NCBI GenBank assembly: GCA_020063075.1
Contig: JAGUVE010000115.1
Span: 1-6,250, forward strand
Source of the DNA: Parcubacteria group bacterium
GTDB taxonomy: Bacteria; Patescibacteriota; Minisyncoccia; Minisyncoccales; JAGUVE01
Reading direction: 5' to 3'
Length of the DNA: 6,250 bases
Below are positions 1-5,473 of this stretch, piece after piece; the stretch's first letter is position 1; each line of letters begins with the position of its first letter. The notes under the pieces are model-generated. The model saw only the letters and a list, made by a program, of their open reading frames with translations. It ran no database searches and was not told where the DNA came from. The position numbers and the translations under genes are program-made.

Positions 1-230
1 AAAATAAAAAACGGCAACCTAAATTTTTTTGCCGCGATGACCGCCTTGATTAAATCTTCTTTACTTTTTACCTCAAAAAAATATTTCGCCGGCCCGCCAA
101 CTTTAAAAGTAGTGTATTTTTTTAGAGGAACATTTTTCCTAATCCCAGGTAAAATTTTTTCAATTTTTAATTTTGGGATTTGGGATTTGGGATTTGTTTC
201 GGGTTTCGGGTTTCGGATTTCGGATTTCAT
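1..230 (-). CDS. murB: UDP-N-acetylmuramate dehydrogenase MurB, N-terminal fragment (runs off the window)
   Basis: MurB is the cytoplasmic FAD enzyme that reduces UDP-GlcNAc-enolpyruvate to UDP-MurNAc with NADPH in peptidoglycan precursor synthesis. Seen: translation on the minus strand from the ATG at 230-228 gives 76 residues with the family's N-terminal signature, NVPLKKYTTFKVGGPAKYFF (residues 33-52), followed by a helix-like KSKEDLIKAVIAAKKF and LPFFI, which normally leads into the GGGSNLL FAD-binding loop just beyond the window. The frame is closed upstream by a TAG at 272-270, and the only ATG, GTG or TTG between that stop and the MurB-like part is the ATG at 230, so this start is forced unless a rare ATT is used. 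Residues 1-20 are encoded by a heptamer repeat and do not look like MurB; homology starts near LKIEKILPGI (21-30). No Shine-Dalgarno is visible; a strong hairpin ends 7 bases upstream. Identity is confident, the start is not. Confidence 0.85.
   Translation of the reverse strand, partial: MKSEIRNPKPETNPKSQIPKLKIEKILPGIRKNVPLKKYTTFKVGGPAKYFFEVKSKEDLIKAVIAAKKFRLPFFI
175..228. repeat. Degenerate heptamer tandem repeat (GGGATTT / GGGTTTC / GGATTTC)
   Basis: On the plus strand there are three GGGATTT units (175-195), a shortened unit GTTTC (196-200), two GGGTTTC units (201-214) and two GGATTTC units (215-228). The period is seven, not a multiple of three, so each reading frame gives a different peptide with a 21-base period. 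The array lies inside the murB reading frame and its left end abuts the murB start codon. Five GGG runs on the plus strand, at 175, 182, 189, 201 and 208, could form a G-quadruplex. The units resemble telomere-like repeats by chance of composition; nothing suggests a real telomere. From memory, similar arrays occur in many draft Patescibacteria genomes, which I cannot verify here. Confidence 0.9.
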
Positions 231-292
231 AAATAAAGGGCCGGGAGAGTTTACCCCAATTCTGAAGAACTATATGGGTACTCCCCCGACCC
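231..292 (-). terminator. GC-rich stem-loop with T-rich tail just before murB (terminator or 5' UTR hairpin)
   Basis: In minus-strand RNA, positions 292-285 (GGGUCGGG) pair with 245-238 (CCCGGCCC) over eight base pairs including one U-G. The stem continues with a G-U pair (284/246), four pairs (283-280/247-250), a two-base bulge and four more pairs (279-276/253-256), and an inner UUC/GAA pairing near the loop. It is followed by TTTATTT (237-231) and then the ATG. This fits an intrinsic terminator for the upstream operon, with an imperfect U-tract. The same bases would be almost the whole 5' leader if the predicted promoter at 299-326 is used, so it may instead be a leader hairpin or attenuator. 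Structure is seen; function is inferred. Confidence 0.5.
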
Positions 293-298
293 AAATAT

Positions 299-326
299 AT
301 TTTACCCAGCAGTAGAAATTTGACAA
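299..326 (-). promoter_or_regulatory. Predicted sigma70-type promoter for murB
   Basis: Read on the minus strand, TTGTCA (326-321) is a five-of-six match to the -35 consensus, followed by a 16-base spacer and TAAAAT (304-299), a five-of-six match to the -10 consensus. Transcription would start near 292, exactly at the base of the 238-292 hairpin, leaving a leader of about 62 bases before the murB ATG at 230. A second TGGTAAAAT, an extended -10-like sequence, lies at 358-350 but has no matching -35. In A+T-rich DNA such matches arise by chance, so confidence is moderate. Confidence 0.4.
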
Positions 327-383
327 GTGTTTTGCTTTGCAAAACACTTATTTTACCAGGGGCAGTCAAATTTCACTGCTGGG
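305..383. repeat. Nested inverted repeat between the ligase gene and murB
   Basis: The outer arms are CCCAGCAGT plus GAAATTTGAC (305-313 and 315-324, with one extra A at 314) and GTCAAATTTC plus ACTGCTGGG (365-383), giving 19 complementary bases per arm. Inside sits a second perfect hairpin with arms AAGTGTTTTGC (325-335) and GCAAAACACTT (339-349) around a TTT loop. AGGGGC (358-363) can also pair with GCCCCT (387-392), and GCAGT (362-366) with ACTGC (375-379), which would compete with the outer stem. The element starts nine bases after the upstream stop codon and carries the predicted -35 of murB. There is no clean U-tract after either stem, so it is a poor intrinsic terminator. It could be a MITE-like insertion; no open reading frame or clear target duplication is visible. 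Confidence 0.75.
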
Positions 384-392
384 CAGGCCCCT

Positions 393-2441
393 CTATGGCG
401 TGCCGAGGGCCTCTTTTAAATCTTTTTCCCAGGCAGGATTAATCGCTAAGGCCTCTTTTAATTTCTTTTCCGCCAATTGGGTATCCCCCATCCAACCGGT
501 AATTCTAATTACGATAATATGGGACCTTTCCAAATTTGGCTCTAATTCCACCGCTTTTTCAGCCAGCAAAAGGGCCTCTTTGGCTTTCCCCTGCTGGATT
601 CTTGTTTGAGCCAAATACCAATATCCCTGCTGATTGGTCGGGCTAATCGCGATTGCTTTATTTAAATTTTTCTCCGCTTCCTCAAGTTTTGACGGCTCTA
701 TTCTGGCATAAACATTCAAAAGCTGGGCCAACTTTAGATAAGCCCGGTAATTTATTTCATTTTCTTTTATGCTCTTTCCCATTTCCTCTTGCAAAAAATC
801 CAATTCTCTTATTATGTTTTCTTTTGGAATTTTTTCTGACAAAGAACCCAAAGCGGAATCAACGAAAAATTCCCGTGTCTGGTATTTTCCAACCGGAGTC
901 GCTGAAAGCGTCTTTTCATAAAAAGAAAGTTTTTCTTTGGAAAAGGGCTGGGATTTGAGAGCGGAGATTGTATAGGCATCTGCCTGTAAGGGCAAAATTA
1001 CGAATTTAAAGAAGCTGACTAAAAAGAGAGGGATAATTACAAGGGAAATTGGAAATAGCAGGGAAGAATTCCTGGGTAAGCTCTCAACTTCCGGAATTTC
1101 TTTTTTTGCGATAAAACCCAAAGTCAGGAAAAATATCATATAGGAGGAAACCATATCAAAAACGGTCAGGTTTTGAATAAAGTAAGAAATCAAAAGGACG
1201 GTAAAGACACCGGCTAACAAAAAGTCGCCTTTTTTTCTAAGACAATTCAACCACAAGAAATAAAAAGTAAATAAAAAAATTAAAATATAAGAAAATATCC
1301 CCAATATTCCTGTGCTAACTAAGGTGTCAAAAATTATATTATGCGCTCGGTCATACCACATATCGGCGCCGCATCTTGCGGTGCCCATGCAAGGATTATA
1401 GTTTTTGATAAATGCAAACTCGTAATTCTCGGGGCCCCAGCCCAAAAGCGGTTTTTGCAAAAAGCTTTCCCAGCCCTCTTGCCAGACAACAAATCTTCCG
1501 CCAAATGTCTCGCCAAGAAATCTCTCAACTATTTCTTTCCTAACGAAACTTTCTTGCTGAAAAGCAAAAATTGTGGAAAAAACGGCAAAAATAAATAAAA
1601 AGATAAATAAGATAACACCAACCGTTTTCAACTTTCCCTTTTGCAAAAAAATAAGCCAAAGCAAAGAAAGCAGAATTAAGCCAAATAAAAAAGAAAGTTT
1701 TGCCGCTCTGGCTCCGCTCAAAAAGAGAGAGAGAGAAATTATCGCAAAGCAAACGGAAGAATAAACCCTGAGTCCCGCTTTTGACTCCGTTAGAGAATTC
1801 TTCTCTAACGGAGTTGAATTAAAAAATAAATATAGGGCGAAAAACAAATTAAACAATAAATAGGTTCCCAAAAATGAATCGTTGCCAATGGTCGCCCCGC
1901 CTCTGGCAATCGGGTTTTTGAAGATTAAAGAAATGATACCGATGACCACTCCGACAAATATGGAACCCGCAATAATTTTTTCCCAATCTTTTTTATTGAA
2001 AGCTGAAGATACAACCAAAAAAAAGGCAAACAGATGAAGCATCATTAAGATTCCGGTCATTCTTTCAAATTTTGACCAAAAACTGAAAGAAGGGTCAACC
2101 CCCTTTAAGGCTGAAATCGTCAAAACGAGCAAAAACAAAACCAAACTCAATAATATCGAATTGAATTTTGGTCGAAATCTTTTATCAATACTGAGCAAAA
2201 TCAACCAGGCGAAAAACAGGATTTCGGCCAAACCCATAAAATAGAGCGACTTTGGGCCAACGAAAGGAAAGAAAAAGTTATTTGTCAAAGGAGGACCGAT
2301 TAGGGGGGTAAATAAAATCAAAAAAGCGGAGAGCAGAATTACTCCTTTTAAAATAAAAACCGGTCTTATTTCCTTTCTTTCTTTTTGTTTAATTTCTCCC
2401 CTTTCTCTCCTTTCTCTTTTTTCCCTTGATTGCGTTCCCAT
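393..2441 (-). CDS. O-antigen ligase/polymerase family membrane protein (Wzy_C-like) with C-terminal TPR region
   Basis: This is probably a glycan polymerase or ligase that acts outside the cytoplasmic membrane on lipid-linked sugars. Seen: 682 residues with a charged N-tail (5-25), about a dozen hydrophobic segments (roughly 28-48, 66-85, 95-112, 130-147, 157-174, 190-208, 228-243, 250-266, 272-294, 378-399, 407-424, 430-446, 460-484), and a large external loop around 295-377. That loop holds the family signature GGRFVVWQEGWESF (314-327), PLLGWGPENY (331-340) and DRAHNIIFDTL (364-374). His367 matches the conserved histidine essential in WaaL-type ligases. After the last helix come TPR-like repeats (about 566-600, 605-638 and 640-672) with AxLxLA and A-ISPTN/LEPN patterns. 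The ATG at 2441 has a GGGAG seven bases upstream. It lies 34 bases after the dehydratase gene, probably in the same operon. Wzy, WaaL and PglL roles cannot be separated by sequence alone. Confidence 0.82.
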   Translation of the reverse strand: MGTQSREKRERRERGEIKQKERKEIRPVFILKGVILLSAFLILFTPLIGPPLTNNFFFPFVGPKSLYFMGLAEILFFAWLILLSIDKRFRPKFNSILLSLVLFLLVLTISALKGVDPSFSFWSKFERMTGILMMLHLFAFFLVVSSAFNKKDWEKIIAGSIFVGVVIGIISLIFKNPIARGGATIGNDSFLGTYLLFNLFFALYLFFNSTPLEKNSLTESKAGLRVYSSVCFAIISLSLFLSGARAAKLSFLFGLILLSLLWLIFLQKGKLKTVGVILFIFLFIFAVFSTIFAFQQESFVRKEIVERFLGETFGGRFVVWQEGWESFLQKPLLGWGPENYEFAFIKNYNPCMGTARCGADMWYDRAHNIIFDTLVSTGILGIFSYILIFLFTFYFLWLNCLRKKGDFLLAGVFTVLLISYFIQNLTVFDMVSSYMIFFLTLGFIAKKEIPEVESLPRNSSLLFPISLVIIPLFLVSFFKFVILPLQADAYTISALKSQPFSKEKLSFYEKTLSATPVGKYQTREFFVDSALGSLSEKIPKENIIRELDFLQEEMGKSIKENEINYRAYLKLAQLLNVYARIEPSKLEEAEKNLNKAIAISPTNQQGYWYLAQTRIQQGKAKEALLLAEKAVELEPNLERSHIIVIRITGWMGDTQLAEKKLKEALAINPAWEKDLKEALGTP
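1784..1814. repeat. Perfect 14-bp palindromic hairpin inside the ligase-like gene
   Basis: Arms ACTCCGTTAGAGAA (1784-1797) and TTCTCTAACGGAGT (1801-1814) are perfect complements around a TTC loop. They encode residues T210-S220 of the Wzy-like protein, in the hydrophilic loop between the hydrophobic segments ending near 208 and starting near 228. A perfect 14-bp stem in coding DNA is not expected by chance and the location is one that tolerates insertion. It shares the core GAGAA-N3-TTCTC with the hairpin at 5480-5500. Confidence 0.85.
2393..2427. other. 35-base uninterrupted polypyrimidine/polypurine tract at the 5' end of the ligase-like gene
   Basis: The plus strand has only C and T from 2393 to 2427, and another 18-base run at 2369-2386. 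On the coding strand these are polypurine and encode the Arg/Glu/Lys-rich tail (residues 5-24) ahead of the first membrane helix. The tract contains several GGAG-like sequences that resemble ribosome-binding sites, but no start codon follows them in frame. Confidence 0.7.
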
Positions 2442-2475
2442 GGTGATTCTCCCGACCCCTCTTCGATATGGGGTG
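2442..2475 (-). promoter_or_regulatory. Intergenic spacer with small hairpin and Shine-Dalgarno for the ligase-like gene
   Basis: Between the dehydratase stop (2476) and the ligase ATG (2441) the minus strand holds ACCCC (2474-2470) and GGGGT (2459-2455), which can pair around a ten-base loop, then CGGGAGA (2454-2448), with GGGAG ending seven bases before the ATG. This is the clearest ribosome-binding site in the window and decides the start at 2441. The stretch from GGGG to the ATG resembles both halves of the hairpin upstream of murB. Confidence 0.55.
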
Positions 2476-4362
2476 TTATTTAAGAAACTTATTTGGCTCG
2501 TAGGTTGGAATCATCTCCTTTAGCTTCTTTTTTATATTTTCAGCATTTCCGGCTTCAGCCTCTATTTTAAGGTTTTCCAGCGCAAAATTCAACTTACCTT
2601 CATCAATTTCATTTGTGGCTAATTTCGCGCTCAAAATTTTTTGATGATAAGTCGCCTCGGTCCCCTCTTCGGCCGTTAAAATATCCTCAAAAAATTTTTC
2701 TCCGGGTCGGGGTTCGGTTATGACTATTGGAATGTCTTTATCCGGTTCCAGCCCCGAAAGACGAATCATTTCTCTCGCCAGGTCCAAAATTCTGAGCGGT
2801 TTTCCCATGTCTAAAACAAAAACTTCGCCTCCTTTTCCCATTTGGCTCGCCTGAAGAACTAAAAGGCAGGCCTCGGCCGATGTCATAAAATATCTTCTCA
2901 TCTCGGGATGGGTAATTTCTATCGCTTCCCTTTTTTTAATTTTTTCTTCAAAAATCGGGATTACGCTCCCCCGGCTGGCTAAAACGTTGCCGAATCTGAC
3001 CGAGATGAAACTTGTTTTATTTTTCCCCTGCAAAACCTGACAAATCATCTCCCCGACCCTTTTTGTCGCCCCCATAACTGAAGTTGGTTTTACCGCCTTG
3101 TCGGTACTAATAAAAATAAATTTTTCAACTCCAAATTTCAAAGCGTTTTCGGCAACAACCCTTGTTCCAAAAATATTATTTTTTACCGCCTCATCGGGCT
3201 CCGACTCCATTAATGGCACGTGTTTATAAGCCGCCGCATGAAAAACGATATTTGGCTTATACTTTTTGAAAATTCTATTAATTTTTAATTCGTCCCGGAT
3301 GTCGGCAATCAAAGGAAAAAAATTTAATTTTGTAAATTTATCTTTCAGTTCCTCAGAAATATTAAAGACGCCCGTCTCGTCCTGGTCAAGAATCAATAAC
3401 TGAACGGGTTTAAATTTGGCTATTTGGCGGGAAAGCTCGGAACCAATGGAGCCCGAAGCTCCGGTTATTAAAATTACTTTGCTCTCAATAAAATTCTCAA
3501 TCGCTTTTTGGTCAAGAGACACCGGTTCTCGTCCCAATAGATCGGCTACTTGAATTTCTCTCAGATTACCCAAATTTATTTCGCCCTCAATGAGCTCTGA
3601 AATAGGAGGGATTATTCTAATCTTTTTAAGACCGGCTTTTCTCCCCTGTTCTACGGCTGTTCTGATTGCCCGAGAGCCGGCTGAGGGCAGGGCGATAATC
3701 ATCGTGCCCTCTCTTATTTGATGGACCCTGACCACTTTTGGAATATCGTCAATTTTGCCCAGGACCCTGATTCCGTGAATTAAAGTTCCCCGTTTTGCCG
3801 GATTATCGTCAACGAAACCGACCGGTAAATAAGGATTTTCTTTTGAACCCAAAATACTTCGCAAAAGCTGTTCCCCGGCGTCGCCGGCCCCGACAATTAA
3901 AGTTTTTTCTTTTTCTTCTCTTGCCTTTTTTGCCGTTATTTGGAGATAAATCCGTTTTGAGAAACGAAATGCGCCGCTAAATAAAATAACTAAAAAATAG
4001 CTGATGAAAATAGTTGAACGGGGCAAGCCCAGAAAGAGCGGATTTTGACGCAAAAGAAAAATTGAGAAAAATAAAAGCAGAAAACTAAAGGTGGCGGCTT
4101 TAATAAGGGAGACCAATTCTTGGGCGCTTACATAAGCCCAAACAAAAGAATAGAGCCGATAGAAATAAAATATCGGCAGACAGAAGATTAAAGCCAAGAG
4201 GGTCATCCCCCGGATGTTTATAAAATATTGGCCGGGAATCTGGCCTTCAAATCTTAAAAGAAAAGCAAAATAAACTGAAAGCAAAATTAAAATCGCGTCC
4301 AAAACCAAAAAAGCGGCAATCCTGAGCAAGTTTCTTTTGTCGGCTAAAAATTTACCCAGCAT
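2476..4362 (-). CDS. Membrane-bound nucleotide-sugar 4,6-dehydratase (CapD/WbpM/PglF family)
   Basis: Members convert UDP-GlcNAc or related UDP-HexNAc to the 4-keto-6-deoxy sugar using bound NAD, the first committed step to amino-deoxy sugars of surface glycans. Seen: 628 residues, the usual length for the long membrane form. Four N-terminal hydrophobic segments (about 12-36, 52-70, 88-104, 115-132) precede a first Rossmann domain with GAGDAG (158-163) and a second, catalytic SDR domain with GASGSIG (301-307). Downstream are HAAAYKHVPLME (375-386), FISTDKAVKPTSVMGATKR (417-435) and RFGNVLASRGSVIP (456-469). Ser419/Thr420/Asp421/Lys422 and the Met430-x3-Lys434 pair match the S-M-K active site described for WbpM, where Met replaces the usual Tyr. 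The ATG at 4362 lies inside the last codons of the preceding DegT gene (11-base overlap), with only a weak AAAGAG ahead of it, so translation is probably coupled. Exact substrate and sugar product are inferred. Confidence 0.93.
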   Translation of the reverse strand: MLGKFLADKRNLLRIAAFLVLDAILILLSVYFAFLLRFEGQIPGQYFINIRGMTLLALIFCLPIFYFYRLYSFVWAYVSAQELVSLIKAATFSFLLLFFSIFLLRQNPLFLGLPRSTIFISYFLVILFSGAFRFSKRIYLQITAKKAREEKEKTLIVGAGDAGEQLLRSILGSKENPYLPVGFVDDNPAKRGTLIHGIRVLGKIDDIPKVVRVHQIREGTMIIALPSAGSRAIRTAVEQGRKAGLKKIRIIPPISELIEGEINLGNLREIQVADLLGREPVSLDQKAIENFIESKVILITGASGSIGSELSRQIAKFKPVQLLILDQDETGVFNISEELKDKFTKLNFFPLIADIRDELKINRIFKKYKPNIVFHAAAYKHVPLMESEPDEAVKNNIFGTRVVAENALKFGVEKFIFISTDKAVKPTSVMGATKRVGEMICQVLQGKNKTSFISVRFGNVLASRGSVIPIFEEKIKKREAIEITHPEMRRYFMTSAEACLLVLQASQMGKGGEVFVLDMGKPLRILDLAREMIRLSGLEPDKDIPIVITEPRPGEKFFEDILTAEEGTEATYHQKILSAKLATNEIDEGKLNFALENLKIEAEAGNAENIKKKLKEMIPTYEPNKFLK

Positions 4363-5473
4363 AAAACTCTTTGATTAAACTAACTATATATTGAACCTGT
4401 TTATCGGCCAATTCAGGATACAGAGGCAAAGAAATAACCTCTCGGCAGATTTTCTCGGTCTCTGGCAAAAATATATTATTGGGCTGCATTACCGGCTGCT
4501 TGTGCGTCGGCCGGAGCCAGGAGATTATTGTTTCAACCCCTTTTTTGTTTAAATAATCAGATAGTTCATCTCTGTTTTTTGCCCGAATCACATAATTTTG
4601 ATAAACATCAAAAAATCGGTTGTCAGCAAAATGAGGCAATTTTATTTCTTTAAGGGCTTCCAAGCCCTTCTTGTAAAGCAGAGCTAACCGGCGTCTTCTT
4701 TTGAGCCAGCCCCCAAAATACTTTAATTTAACATTTAAAAGGCCGGCCTGCATATTATCCAAAAGCGCGGTATAGCCGTGAAAATAAAATTTTCTGGTAA
4801 TTCGGTCTTCGCCGTTGTATCTCAAGAGCCGCACTTTTTTAGCGATTTCTGAGTTATCGGTTGTAACTATGCCGGCATCTCCAAAGGCGCCCAAAATCTT
4901 AAACGGATACATTGAAAAACAACCGGCTAAACCAAAGGAGCCCGCCGCCTTCCAATTTCCTTTCTTTGTTTTCAATCTCGCTCCCAACGCCTGGGCGGCA
5001 TCTTCAATAACAATTAAATTATTCTTCATCGCAATTGCCATTATCTTATCCATATCGCAGAGCCGCCCGTTTAAATGGACCGGCAAAAGAGCAACGGTTT
5101 TTTTGGTTATTGCCTTCTCAATCAGGTCCGTATTCATATTGAAATCCTCGCCCGAATCGATTAGAACCGCTTTTGCTCCCTGATGATATACGGCTGAGAT
5201 GGTTGACATAAAGGTGTGAGCGACGGTGATGACCTCGTCTCCTTTTTTGATGCCTGCCGCCTCCATTGAAAGAGAAAGCGCGTCGGTGCCCGAATTCACC
5301 CCGACGGCATATTTTGTGCCAACCATTCCGGCAATTTTCTTTTCAAATTCCTCCAAATCACGGCGCAAAATTAAGTCCCCGCGAGAAAAAACCTCGTCAA
5401 TTTTTTTGAGAAATTCTTTTTTGTGGTCTCTGTATTGTTTCTGAGGATTGACAAAGGGAACTTTATATTTCAT
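4352..5473 (-). CDS. DegT/DnrJ/EryC1/StrS-family PLP-dependent sugar aminotransferase
   Basis: It probably transfers an amino group to the keto sugar nucleotide made by the neighbouring 4,6-dehydratase, as PglE does after PglF. Seen from the chosen start: 373 residues, standard for the family. Motifs in order are VPFVNPQKQY (5-14), NSGTDAL (60-66, PLP phosphate loop), IEDAAQALGA (156-165, with Asp158 and Gln161), SMYPFKILGAFGDAG (187-201, with Lys192 as the PLP Schiff-base lysine) and LLDNMQAGLLNVKLK (237-251). The frame is open further upstream to 5587, but that part lies within aminotransferase coding sequence and is unlike the family; DegT proteins start just before V-PFV, so the ATG at 5473-5471 is chosen. 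It overlaps the upstream gene by 11 bases and the dehydratase by 11 bases. There is no obvious Shine-Dalgarno; a perfect hairpin ends six bases upstream. Ring position and substrate are inferred. Confidence 0.92.
   Translation of the reverse strand: MKYKVPFVNPQKQYRDHKKEFLKKIDEVFSRGDLILRRDLEEFEKKIAGMVGTKYAVGVNSGTDALSLSMEAAGIKKGDEVITVAHTFMSTISAVYHQGAKAVLIDSGEDFNMNTDLIEKAITKKTVALLPVHLNGRLCDMDKIMAIAMKNNLIVIEDAAQALGARLKTKKGNWKAAGSFGLAGCFSMYPFKILGAFGDAGIVTTDNSEIAKKVRLLRYNGEDRITRKFYFHGYTALLDNMQAGLLNVKLKYFGGWLKRRRRLALLYKKGLEALKEIKLPHFADNRFFDVYQNYVIRAKNRDELSDYLNKKGVETIISWLRPTHKQPVMQPNNIFLPETEKICREVISLPLYPELADKQVQYIVSLIKEFYAG

Noticed and set aside
175..228. CRISPR array or true telomere from the G-rich repeats
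   Set aside because: The units are seven bases with no spacers, and the array is short and lies inside a gene; neither reading fits.
37..315. Plus-strand 92-residue open frame over the murB start and spacer
   Set aside because: It is antisense to clear MurB coding sequence and reads through the heptamer repeat; no protein family is recognisable.
160..369. Minus-strand 69-residue open frame across the spacer and repeat
   Set aside because: It reads the repeat and inverted repeats in a frame other than MurB, giving low-complexity sequence with no domain.
4652..4669. AAGGGCTT-CC-AAGCCCTT palindrome in the DegT gene
   Set aside because: It has a two-base loop and short arms and encodes an ordinary KKGLEALKE helix; most likely chance, and it lacks the GAGAA-N3-TTCTC core of the other coding palindromes.
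4815..5183. Plus-strand 122-residue open frame opposite the DegT gene
   Set aside because: It is a shadow of a well-supported DegT coding region with all family motifs on the minus strand.
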